Shown in pieces: positions 47,265 through 59,600 of a stretch of 64,000 nucleotides of DNA. The position numbers and the translations under genes are program-made. The notes below the pieces were generated by a model, which was not told where the DNA came from, did no database searches, and worked only from the letters and a program-made list of their open reading frames with translations. Each line of letters begins with the position of its first letter. The first letter of the stretch is position 1. Source of the stretch: Helicoverpa zea (taxonomy: Eukaryota; Arthropoda; Insecta; Lepidoptera; Noctuidae); contig NC_061470.1 in the NCBI RefSeq assembly GCF_022581195.2, forward strand, positions 2,542,001-2,606,000. Reading direction: 5' to 3'.

Positions 47265-47790
47265 ACACTCTGAAGGTACGATAAACTGATGGGCCCCGAC
47301 CGCAAATGACAGCATTTGAACATCTTTGATAGTCGTTAAGGGTAGTTAGTAGCAAGTAAGTCTGACAATCAGTCTTACCAAGGTCTATTAGGATCGCACT
47401 GGTCCCAACTGCATCTGGTTGAGACTGGAAGCCGACCCCAACATAGGTGGGAAAACGCTAGACCGATTTACTCTAGAGTTCGAGAGGGTCTCGTGGCTAA
47501 GTGACAGCCATACGGCTTCTATTGTTGGTCCGAGGTAGACCAATCATATCTTAACGGAGTTCTCTGGTTCGCATGGAAAAATAATTTGTGGGTCCCAGCT
47601 GTCATTTAAACTTCTTTAGCAAGAATTATAATAAGTAGTCAGAAACCAAAAAGTTTCACAAAGGGTATCAGGTTCCCTGGGTAAAGTCATCCATATAAAA
47701 CTCTAGTTTTTAGCTGCACCTGGTAACACTGAAAGCTGAACCCAACACAAGAAAACGCTGAACAGATGATTATTAATACTGATGGTACCC
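47265..47790 (+). repeat. Two adjacent degenerate SINE bodies
   Basis: First at 47265-47465 ('gactggaagccgaccccaac', 'ataggtgggaaaacgctaga'). A second, more diverged one at 47588-47770 ('gggtcccagctgtcatttaa', 'aagggtatcaggttccctgg'). Confidence 0.5.
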
Positions 47791-48064
47791 TGTAAGTTAA
47801 GATTGATTGAAAACAATTAGTGACAATGTAATTGCATGATAATCCTGTAATAAACAGTGTTATTATCAGTTTAGACAAATGAGTTTTCATCATCATTGTC
47901 GCCTAGTAATTATGGGTTAATCACAAATGAACCGAGACGTTGGACTTAGCCAAAGTTCTATTTTGAACTTGAAATATTATATTTCTGGTTACACTGATTA
48001 GAAATGCTGGCTATGCATTAGTATTGCCAGATTTTACATAGGCAATGCAATAATATGTAAAACA

Positions 48065-48420
48065 ATAGCACGTAAATGTCGGTCCTGCACCTGATCTCTT
48101 TCCGGTTGGGTCGGATTGCCGTCCCATCGAGCTATGAGAGTAATGCTTGTGCACTATAATAATTATGTCCTGCGCAGTTGTTTAGTCTCCTTATATAAGA
48201 ACAGCAGCTGAAGCTGTTAATCGGCTAGCTGAATTCCATGAGGAAGGTCATCATCATCCTCCGAGCCTTTTTCCCAAACATGTTTACAAGAAGCGAATGC
48301 CTATCTGACCTCCTCAACCCAGTTACCCGGGCAACCTGATACCCCTCGGTTAGACTGGTGTCAGACTTACTGGCTTCTGACTACCCGTAACGACTGCCAA
48401 GGATGTTCAGTGACAGTGAC
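48065..48420. repeat. SINE fragments of two families
   Basis: 48065-48240 (+) matches the 44634 SINE ('gcacgtaaatgtcggtcctg'). 48250-48420 (-) is a fragment of the 23660 SINE ('ctcctcaacccagttacccg', 'gtaacgactgccaaggatgt'). Confidence 0.55.
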
Positions 48421-48533
48421 GAAGGTAATCAAAAATAAAATGCTCTCTTAACATTCTCCAATCTGTGGCCTTGATTTAGACACAGGTGCCTTATCTATTT
48501 CACTCTCACAATCTGATTGAGTATATAATCTAT

Positions 48534-51152
48534 ACATATAATAAATCTGTAGAAAAGTAATTTTTGTACATTGAAGAAATTGACAAAAAAAATAGCCAGC
48601 ATGTTAAAGGATAACTAACAGAACCCATTTCCATCATTTTTGTCATTTTTGTCTGTTTGTCTGTTTATCTGTTTGTCTGTTTGTCTGTTTATCTGTTTGT
48701 TTGTTCGGGATTCACGTAAAATCTACGAATTAAATGCAGACAATGCTTATATACAAAAATTTTACGTAACTTGGGGTATTACTTAGTTTTTGTTTCATCG
48801 AAATCGATTCACTCTATCAAAAGATATGATTAATTTTGTGAATTCAAGATGTAAAATATAACGACACGCAATCTATTTGTCAAAACTCTACATTTGAATG
48901 TTGTACTTATATTAGTTGATCGGCCTATCATTAATCTTTACACAGAAAATCACACCTTTATAAGTAACTTCGGAAGAAAAAAAAAAAATGAAAATTTTGT
49001 TTAGCCAAGGTTAAAGTAGCTCCATCTGTGGTCAAAGGAGCGAGGTGGTAAATTACAATATTACCATACATTCTTTATAGAGGATTATTATTTCAACAGA
49101 TGGAGTTGTGTATTTTCCGTAATTCACCATATTTTAACACGTAGTGTAATTTTTCGATAGACATTTCAATAATGTTTGTCAGTTTGCCGTGCCACATCAA
49201 AATCCAACTATAATTATTACCTTGATGAAAAGAAAATTAATAGTTCTCAGCCAAATTTAAAACGGTGCCATCTAAATTATTTTTTGAACATTATGTCAAA
49301 AATGATGACTTTAGTGGAACAATTAATTATCATTTAAAGTTACAGATGGAGTTCATATCAGGATTTTTTCATAAACATAGTTTAGCTTATCTTCCACTAA
49401 TGTGGTGGCCTTAAAACAAATTACTTTGAGTGAGTAGTATTAAGTAGACCTTAATTATTTTTCTGATGCAAAATATGTAAACTTAATCCTAGAAGAAATG
49501 AGGATCTATCTCTCGCAAGCGCTGCTAAGCGTGAGGAAGGTAATGTAGGATTCTGTAGCTTTAAAAACAAGCCCAGATACAAAGTGCAGATAAGAAATGG
49601 GAGCTCTCTCTATTTAATACCATACACACGTAAAATGCTTTATGCGTCTGAAAACGTACAAATTACGCGCCGCATACCAGAGACATGCTTACTTTCAACT
49701 TCTGATCGCAAATACACTGTTCACGATTACGAACAGTCTCAGTAAGACCCCAGCCAAGTCTAAAAACCCTAAAAAACACCTTTTATATAAAACTACGTTT
49801 GATGTCATTTAATCACAAAGACAGAATTGTTCTCTGTTGCAAATCCTATCCACCTATATCCTATCCTGATCCAGAATGCATTGCAGGTGTGCATTGCACA
49901 AAAACCAATGGTATCCTATTCGAGAAGTCAAAAGAGTTGACCTGCCAACGTCAGCTTCTGCGCTAAGCAAGTGTTCTTAATAGTACCATCAGAATTACAT
50001 TCATCGTTGAATGAGGTGAATAAATTTTCAGAAACCACAATAACAGTAGGAGCCAAAGCGTATTATCACTTCATAGAGCTCTGATTGGCCCCAGGTGACC
50101 AAGTCAGGTCCGATTTGTTCGTTCATCAGATCTTTGAAAGTGTTTCGGTGGATACTTACTGTCGTCCTGTTTATGTGTGACACAAAATATGGTATATAAA
50201 CGTCCTCCGCAAGAGCGAAATTTTCCCGGTGTGCGGTAGTGACGCACAGTATACAACACTTATGTTTCTTTTGATTTGCTGGCTCCACCAAGAAATGACA
50301 AATTGCGAGCGTACATTCTGAAAATCTTGGCAAAACTACAGGTTTCAAGTACGAACACATGAAGTGGACTCTCACAGATACGTACATTTTGCCTATTCGT
50401 GAACTAATGCAAACATTTCGGTGGAGTCCCGGCTTAGGCCTCCCCCACGTTGCGTTGCGTGAGCGTCGCGTTTTGCTGCCCTGCGGCATTTGCAGCGCGC
50501 TCGCGGCGCGCACGCGCCGCTCTCCTTGACGTTTAACTGCTAAGGCGTTTAGCGGGCGGCGGGGATAGCAAGCGAAGAGGTAAGAACGCAACTCGAGCGC
50601 CGCGTGCTCAAAAAACTATCCTACCCTATGCGCCTGCTGATGATGATGACTCATTTTATCATCCATCCAGCTATTCCCCAACTATGTTGGTGTTGGCTTC
50701 CAGTCACCGAATCTGTTTGAGTACCAATATTTTGCTTGGAGCGACTACCTACCTACAATCCAGTCAACTATACAAGACGATATCCATATTATGGTAAGAC
50801 TGACAGACTTTCAGGCTTCTGATTAGTCGCAGCAGCTGCAGAAAATGTACAAATGACAGCTTTGTCAGACTCAGAGCATGTAGACATAGATTATAGCTGT
50901 TTCCTGTGAAAATTATTTACGCACCATACGTAATAATTTTCCAAATTGGCTGAACAACGTCACAAACTTTACTTCTTTTGTTTAGATAAATGGTCACATC
51001 CACAACACAACCTTGATCAATGAATCTATGCGACTGCTAAGTGCTAATCCTAATTATACTGTCACGTGAAAGAATGCACCTACGGGATAAGTAGTATTTT
51101 GACGATTCTATATTGCCCACGCAGACGAAGTTGCGGGCAACAGCTAGTCTAA
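48534..51152 (+). mobile_element. Possible 2.6 kb Helitron-like element (ends only)
   Basis: The left end TCTATACATATAATAAATCT is the same start as at 60635. A (TGTC/TGTT)n block follows at 48649-48705. The right end at 51118-51152 ('gcagacgaagttgcgggcaa' plus 'cagctagt') is the usual 3' end. No replication-initiator or helicase ORF is present. Treating both ends as one element is inference; a GC-rich block at 50430-50600 and a SINE piece at 50660-50880 lie inside. Confidence 0.35.
50430..50600 (+). repeat. GC-rich repeat block
   Basis: 'cccccacgttgcgttgcgtg', 'cagcgcgctcgcggcgcgca' in otherwise AT-rich DNA. The 187-codon minus-strand frame 50028-50591 overlaps it but has no recognisable domain, so no gene is called. 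Confidence 0.4.
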
Positions 51153-51304
51153 CAAATAATATATCTGTCTACTATCGTTTGACACATATACAAAGAAAGA
51201 TGAAATTGTGGCGCCACTTTTCTTTATCATGAATCACTATCACAATTTTTTTTAACTAGACCACTAATTCTGGTAGACCAAATAGTACGGGTTTCTTTTT
51301 TTTG

Positions 51305-51575
51305 ATGGGAAATCAGCAGATGACCTCACGCTGTGTGTGCAGCGTGAGGGAGTGTCAGACTTATAGAGACTAAAATCCACCTTTGTTTCTACTGTAGCCC
51401 TTTGTGTAGCAGTAGCACGGTAACTCTTCATGGATTATTGAATGAGATACTGCGGCTCTGGTACATAAAAGGTTCCAGAAAGAACATGGTGGGTTTTAGT
51501 CAGCAAGAGTCTGACACTCCCTCACGCTGCACCCACAGCTAGGGTCATTTGGAGATCTCCCATAAAAAAACAACC
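51305..51575. mobile_element. Two R1-clade 3' tails in opposite orientation
   Basis: Minus-strand tail at 51305-51430 and plus-strand tail at 51440-51575, sharing 'gagtctgacactccctcacg' and its complement. Together they form an imperfect inverted repeat. Confidence 0.6.
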
Positions 51576-52471
51576 CGTGTTGTTTGATCTACTAGAACTA
51601 GCTACAGGTCGAAACCATGTATCACATGTTCATCAACTGTAGTAACCAGATCATCTGAGCACTTAATACTTACTTCACAGTGGACTATAATAAACTTAAG
51701 ACATGTAAACAGTCACGTGCAACCTTGGCTTAAGTTCAAAGTCTATCCAGAGTAGCTGCAATAAATTTCGTCTTGTGCAACCGTTTTAATGTTCTTCTAT
51801 TCTAAAGCTTGGTACCACTATAAATGTCTACTTTTATGTCCTGTAATTGAGCTTCTTGCTTAGATGATGCTTATGATATATATTTGTTATTACTTATTTA
51901 TCTATTTTAGGATCGTTTCAATTAGCGTCCAAGTCATTATGTCCCTTCTCATTATCTAGCTAGACTGTCTCAGTAGTTGTTATAAAGACAAAGTGACAAA
52001 GCTACTGTCTCATTTTCAAAGTTAGTAAGGATAATGGTTCAGTTACTAGTAAGGTTGAAAACTATTTCATAAATGTATAATTTCTTGAACAAATCTTTGT
52101 GTAAGTATTTTCTCTTATCTAAGTTGCTGTTACTTAAATACTTTTTTCTCGTAAGTAGTAACTCTCTTAGTAAACCGAATCAATAATTTTCACTATTATT
52201 TCATAATTAACTGAATTGCATAAATTTTGATATACCTAAATATTTTGAGTATTTATTCCCCCTCTTGCCCCTGCAAGAATTTTATTATTTCGATATGTAG
52301 TGCCTCAACTATTTTAAAAGCAATAAGCTGCACACGCGGTATTTGCGTCGACTATTTTCATTCCTATATCCACGAGTATGATAACTAGCTAAAACAAAAA
52401 CAAATCTTGCTTTCGTATTCATCCTTGAAGTAACATCTATGTGGCATGCACAATAACATCTAGCCAACTAA

Positions 52472-52662
52472 CGGCCAGTTTCTTCATCAAAAGTTAAAGT
52501 TAAAGTAATGTCTAAAGTAAAAGTAACGGTCAAATTCGTTTTTTCAAGGCTAAAGAGACAGCAAAACTAATAGAAAAATTGAATTTGACCGTTACTTTTA
52601 CTTTAGACATTACTTTGACTTTTACTTTGGCTTTAACTTTTGATGAAGAAACTGGCTGTAAA
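52472..52662. repeat. 190 bp foldback repeat of AAAGT words
   Basis: 'cagtttcttcatcaaaagtt' on the left pairs with 'aacttttgatgaagaaactg' on the right. The stems continue through 'gtaatgtctaaagtaaaagt' and 'aacggtcaaatt', with 2-3 tandem TTAAAGT units. No ORF. Confidence 0.7.
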
Positions 52663-53099
52663 AAAATGATTGATAAAGTACCGTCAACCTAAATCTAATT
52701 CAGATGGCTGATAGTTTAATTTGGAACCTACGTTTTCTTTACATCTACTTGATCAATCGTGTATTGTTTTTTCTCATTTATCCTCTCTTTGGTTGTCCTT
52801 TGTTGTGACAATTAAGGTTTCTCTTTCTTTCTTTAATTTACAACAAAATCATATTTATGTGGCCAGTTATATTATTATAATGTCACCAGTATTCAGCAGT
52901 GTTAGAAAGAGGACCTACACACAACACAGACTGTCCTTCCCCACTGGAATCAGATTGCATTATCATTGGTATTGCCTGAAGCACGCACGGTTCACAAATA
53001 CCGTGACCATCCTCATTGAGTATCGATATCCATACGGATCGCATTCTGCCCTCAGGTCAGTGGTATTCATTTTATAATCAAATGGTGTGTTTTGGCTCC

Positions 53100-53440
53100 T
53101 TAAATTCGTAGCTGACTATTATACTATTAGAAATTAGCAAATATTACTTTTTATTTATAGCATACTTACAACAGTAAGGTTAGGACCTACAGACAATCTC
53201 TAGATTAGGGGCTGATTTTGAAAATTCTATTGCCCATACAAAGCCACGTTGTCATTTTTTATATTTTATCTTGGTACAGGAAGGAAGAATCCCACGGGAA
53301 GGAAGGATGTTATGGGTGAAACAAAGGAAAACAACTATTACAATCTATGTACTGGTTTATCAGAACCTATTTTGAATTTTTGAGGAGGTACAGGTATGTT
53401 TTCTTGGACTTTTTATTTATCTTTTGCCAAAAAATATTAA
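53100..53440. other. Downstream flank of gene 5, no recognised feature
   Basis: No gene or clear repeat. The 118-codon frame ending at 53077 shows no family similarity. Confidence 0.4.
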
Positions 53441-53452
53441 AAAATAATTTGT

Positions 53453-53458
53453 TTTATT
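53453..53458 (-). promoter_or_regulatory. Candidate polyadenylation signal of gene 5
   Basis: Minus-strand AATAAA about 170 nt after the stop codon. A closer ATTAAA at 53612-53607 is only 15 nt past the stop and is less likely. Confidence 0.35.
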
Positions 53459-53626
53459 AAATAGCACTGCTTTGTGGACTGACAGTATTATTAAAGTCAT
53501 CAAAACAACGATAATGGATACGAAATATAAAGGCTATTTAGGACTAATCTTAAAACTTAAGTAGTAGTATATAATTCTTAACAATATTAGGTATTCTACA
53601 CAAAATTTTAATGTGTCAAAAATGTC

Positions 53627-56600
53627 TTAATCTACGCTTAAATTTCTAAAAGATCCGGGCATGCCCATGTATTCTTCATTGAACTTCCCAGCATTTCTCC
53701 TCGTTTCATCCGTGCAGGCTTTGTACATGACTTTCAGGTGTTCCATGTGTTTTTCCGAAGTTATTGCTTCCAGCCATTCCTCTGTAAAAAATAAAATAAT
53801 GATAAAGGTATGTGTATTGCATATTCATAAAATAATAAAAAAAAAATAATACATTCTAAATTAAATAATAATAAATAATAAATTCTTGCTTTTTGGGGAT
53901 TCGGAAGAGACCAGTATTTATTAAAGTTGTCCCGAATACTTATTAAATACTTACATAATATATGGAATGAAAGTAAGATGGAGATTTATTTAATAGTAGC
54001 CCCTGGACAGATAGGGTTCAGTTCCTTGAGACGTAGGAGGAGTTATTTGATGATTTCTTATCGAAAACAAATGGTAATAGAGTTTCCTGTTGGACCTCAA
54101 ATAATGATCGTTGATCCTGGGACTGACCACGCTAAGCATAGGTACACAGTTTTGTTCATTATTTTAAAAAAGTTGAACAGACGTCAATCGTCGGTCTCGT
54201 GATTAAGAAAATGTTGTATCTATGTGTTTTTTCTTAAACACATGTCAGATGTCGATTTAACTCTTTTGTTATATTTGAGAAAGATTATTCAAAATGTTTT
54301 CTTGTCTCAGACTGGTTCAAACACCGACAGTTTTGTTAGTTATGTATTATATTAAGTAATTAATATTCTTACCTTGCAATTTTTTAATAGATTTCTCATT
54401 GCCTCCATACTCCACAGGCAGTATTCCTTTCGGCACAACTTTAGGTAAGTCTTCTATGCTTCTTTGCACATGTATTCTGTTACCAACCTTCTCGCTTAGA
54501 AATTGTTTCACTATATTAATTAGCATTTCTATCGCTTTTGATTCTGATACTATGTGTATGCCTTTCAGTCTTGCTCCGTAACCTTCCTGTAAGTATAAAA
54601 TATAGAAAAAATTAACAATTATTTCCATTTAAAAACTATTTGAAATTGAGATTGACAAATAGATAAATGGGAGTAAATCAGGTCAAAAGTAAAATGGCTG
54701 AACTATGTAGTTAAATTTGGTAAAACCATAACTTGAAGTTTAGTTAACGGTCGGTAAAGTTAATTTTCACTTCAAATAAGTCAAATTTTGAAGCTATTTT
54801 GTAAGGTCAAATATTGTACATAGTCTTTAAAGTATTTTATGCATCCTCAGTGGATGTCAAACGCCAGGATGCAAATGAAATTATGGGATAAATATTTATA
54901 CTTACAATTAAAAGGGTTATAAACTGCTGTAGTTCCACAGTACTGATTTTTGTTATCACTTCTGCTAAATTCAGTTCCCTGCAGTCGTAGACTAAAATGA
55001 ATCCATTCGCATAGTCGTGTGTCTTTATGTATTCGGCTACCTGAAAATACAAAGTTTTTAAGATTAGCTGGTGCTCGTGCCTACTGCTACAGTTAAGGCT
55101 AACCAATGCTTGGTATATGCGGTCCATGGATGAATGACCATCTATGTGGTAATGAGTTTCCCTTAGATACGGAGAGCACGTTTAATTGTCCGTCTCATAT
55201 ATCACTTGTATTTTTTGGGGGAGTTGCCATTAAATAGGAAAACTACAACACATCAAATTTAAAAAACTTGTACACTGTTTTTGAAGATGCAATATTGTCT
55301 GGGTGTGCATAGGCTATCCTTGTACTAAAAGTAGTTTCCAATGACACGTGTGAAACTGCAGGAAATAGAAAAATATGTTTGATAGTTTAATATATATGAA
55401 TAGTTTAATAGTACTTTAATAATTATGTACCATATACTTACACTTAAACAGTACTGAAAGTACATCATGAAGAACTCAGGTTTTATTTCTTTAGTGTCAA
55501 TTTTCACTAAAATCACCCTGTAATATTCCTCTGTTTGTGTCGGGAGCGGCATCACCATCCTGTAAATTGTTATAAAAAATATATGAAGATGCAAAATACG
55601 TATAAATTACTTGTAGATAAATAATTTGGTAAGGGATGACCAAAGAAATCCTTATCCTTACTAATATTATAAATCGGAAAGTGAGTTTGTTTGTTTGTTT
55701 GTTTGTTTGTTCCGCTTTCACGCCGTAACTACTGAACCGATTGCTTTGAAATTTTGCAGACGTAAAGTTAGAAGTCCGGATTAAATAATAGGGTACTTTT
55801 TATCCCGAAAAAATAGATATTCCCGAGGGAAAACAAAAATATTGTTTGCTTGATGGATGGATTGTAGATGGCGCTGTGTGTCGTTTAAAACAAGGTAATA
55901 TAAACATGCAAACGAATATAAACATGTAAATTTAGAAGCTAAATGATACTATAATGAATCCCCGAAAAAGAGGAATTCCCGAGGGATGATGTACAATTTG
56001 TTTAATCGTCTAAACTGTTTTTTTTTACATCTACTTATATATTGCAAACGAATATGAACATATAAATTTAGAAGCTAAATGATACGATAATGGATCCTCG
56101 AAAATGAGGAATTCCCGAGGGATGACGTACAATTTGTTTTATTCCACGCGGGCGAAGCCGCGGGCGGAAAGCTAGTAAACAATAAATGGATTATGTGTCG
56201 ATATGGTTAGAAAGAATGTTAATCGTGAGATGATGGCAAATAGAAGATCTTGGAAGAAAATAACATGTTATGCTGTCCCCAAATAAAATTGGGATAAGGG
56301 CAGGAGGATGATGCCAGTTTGGCATCCATTCGCCGAAATTATCATGCAATAGGCAAAGTAAGAACTAAGAAGAAACTGTGAACCTGCAGTTCATTCGAGA
56401 AGAAAATAATTACCAAACAAGCCTTGTCACCTGTCTGTCAGAGTTTTATCAAATCCGAATGACGGCTTCTGACGTTGAATAAGTATCTGATTTTATATAG
56501 TTGCTTATATTTTTAAGTCATTTTGACAATGAGTATGTTATAAATGAATACCCTAAATATAAAACCAAAATTAGTACTAGTTAACTTACGCCAAATCCAA

Positions 56601-59600
56601 AATGGTCGGCAATTCCTTCTTGACATTGATTACTTCAAAGAACTTAGGTATCAATGTCTTCATGGTACATAACCTGTCTATCTGCTTCTTAGCCTTTTCC
56701 ACGGAACCTTTACTGGCTATTAACGTTTTGTCCAAATAATCTGCATCTGGAGAACAATTGATATCAAATCAAATCAAATCAAATCATTTATTTCATGTGG
56801 GCTTTTACAAGCACTTATGAACGTCAAAATTATAGATAAGTTTGATTCTAGTTGCCCATTCCAAAAGTAGCTTCCTATGGAGAAGAACGGGCAAGAAACT
56901 CCATGGTTACTCTTTTTAAAAACATAATAGGTGTTACAATTTGTATGTATTGATACATACGATAATAACGTGAAAAAGAAATGCTTACAATATTTTTTGG
57001 GTTGACTCTGAGAAAGTTATACAATGCAAGTTGAATTAGGAAGTTATAAGAGAAAATTATTATACAAACTATTTTAAGAAGTTAATAAATTAAACAAACC
57101 AAGTTATACAAAGCAAAAGAAAAAAGAAATAATAATGATAACAACATGATAGAGCAAGAACATTAATGAGAACAGAGATATTCTTAGACAGCCTGCCAGT
57201 CGCCAGGGAAGCCACTCGTGCAATGTAGGACTAACGCCATACATCCTTGTATCATCATTCATCATTGTGATAAGGTAATTAATACCAGTAAAAAAGGTAA
57301 AATCGTCCACCAACAAGGCGGACAGACGATCTTATAAAGGTCGCCGGAAGACGCTGGATGCAGGTCGCCTCCAACAGGTATCTGTGGAGATCTAAGGGGA
57401 AGGCCTATGTTCACCAGTAGACGTCCTATGGCTGAGATGATGATAATGATGATGATGAAGTCCGATCTTGAGTAATGCTAGGTCCACAGGATACAGAGCA
57501 AAAATCTGAGGTCTGAGTGAAAGTATGATGTCAAGATGTATGTATGTGCAAACTTATCACTGGCTCAGGCATTTGTATACAAAAATTGTTGCGCAGACAA
57601 AATTCTAGAAAATTCTGTGCGAACTTGGTATCGCATGGACCCATCATTATACCTAAGAGTAGGGCTGCCATCCGTCCGGGTTTCCCCGGATTTGTCCTCT
57701 TTTGGAGGCCGTCCGGGGGCCGTCCGGGCGGGGTTTCATGAAGTGTCCCGGGAAAACCGGACACTTTTCATGTAAGGAAGCACCTCATTGAATTTAAGTA
57801 TATGTTAATAGTAAATGGATTACAAATTAGGTATTATTTTGTTTAAACAAAATCGTACTCGTTCGGGGGAAAAATGTGATTTACGCCAAATGTCCGGGTT
57901 TTTTAAATGTTTGTCCGGGTTTGGCGAAATTCGAGATGGCAGCCCTACCTAAGAGTCACTTTTGGTGACTCTAGACTTATCAGCTGAAGTCTAGAAATAA
58001 AAATCATTCGAGCACTTTTTTATTGTAAGTACGAACGAATTTTTTCTCGCGATCGGTACCTACATGTCCCGCGTAAATGCGCTTATACGACTACAAGGAA
58101 AATTACTACTAGTGTGAAAGCGCCGTTAATAATCGAAGAAAATCACATAAAAACCACTCAATAGCATTTTCCAGCTAAACTATTTATCACAGTTAAATAA
58201 AGCGAGGTAAATGCGAAAATAACTACGACCTCCTAGTTAACACGACCGGTAATTATTTTCTAAAAGGAAAAACTTCTTTGCAAGAGTTAACGGTCCAATC
58301 GTCATTGATGTGACGTAACTGTAATTATTATAATCTTGTTCGACATGTTCGTAGTGATTATAATCTGAGCAATTTTATCTGATATGATACACGAGGCTGC
58401 TAGGTGCAAATTGATTAAAATCATTGCATCTTCTCCCTTAGTAACAAGGTAGTAAATTGGTAAATTGGTTAAGCAGACAATAGGGTACCCTATTGTCTGC
58501 TTAACCAATTTCTACGTTTTAATCGGCTCTCAGTGCAACAGTGGCTTCCAATAGCATATCTAATGGTGGTTGCGCTTACTAGAGATATAATTCTTTATCA
58601 TATGCCAAGCCTTTTGTCAACTATTTTTGGGTCGGCTTCCAGTCTAATCGGATGCAGCTGAGTACCAGTGTTTTACAAGGAGCGACTGCTTATCTGACCT
58701 CCTCAGTTACCCGGGCAACTCAATACCCCTAGGAATGACTGTTTGTCAAACCTACTGGCTTCTGACCACCCGTTACCACTGGCAAAATTTTCAAATAACA
58801 GCCGAAGATAGAATTCTTACATAAAAGTAATGTCAAATTAAAATCTCCAGTTAGAAAATCAAAAGATAGATAGCTTATTGAAATCTGCCGTAGATGCAAC
58901 TGAGTACTAGTGTTTAACATGGAACACCTGTTTATCTGACCTCGTCAACCCAGTTACTCGCCTACAACCTACGTTTATAATTATTTTGTCTTTAGAAGTT
59001 GCCCTTTTAGACAGGAACTTCTGAGGTCATCCAAACTAATATTATAAATGCGAAAGTAACTCTGTCTGTCTGTCTGTCTGTCTTTCTGTCTGTCTGTCTG
59101 TCTGTCTTTTCTTCACGCCTAAACTACTGAACCGATTTGTGTGAAATTTGGTACAGACATAGTTTGAAACTTGAGAAAGGACATAGGATAGTTTTTATTA
59201 CAAAAAAAAAAAAAAAATATTCCGGACATATAGCGCCATCTATTGGTCAAATCAAAAATCTGCTGGTAGTCACTATTCCACGCGAACGAAGTTGCGGGCA
59301 AAAGCTAGTTTGAAATAACTTAAGATGTTGAATCCTTGGGAATATCTATATAATCTATACTTGTAAAATAAAGAGGATTCAAAGGTAGACTGGTAGAAAA
59401 CGCCTAAGGCGTTAAGTCCGCCCTTGTACAAAATGTGCAGAAATATTAAATAAATAAATAAATAAAGAGGATTTAGTACCTATGTGCTCCAAAAGTACTA
59501 GTATCGGTTTAAAAAAATCTTTCACTGTTGGAAAGCTCTTCCCTACTACATAAGCTATATTTTATCAAGTAAAACCGCGATAAAACCGCTACTGTAATAT

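Noticed and set aside
50028..50591. 187-codon minus-strand frame
   Set aside because: Overlaps a GC-rich repeat block inside a putative mobile element. It has no recognisable domain, no splice context and no family match.
52721..53077. 118-codon + strand frame
   Set aside because: Low-complexity hydrophobic start, no domain, no paralogue; probably chance.
45192..59301. Short frames at 45192-45383 and 59119-59301 sharing ATSFAWNSDYQQIFDLTN
   Set aside because: Identical because both lie in copies of the same MINE element, not because of a gene.
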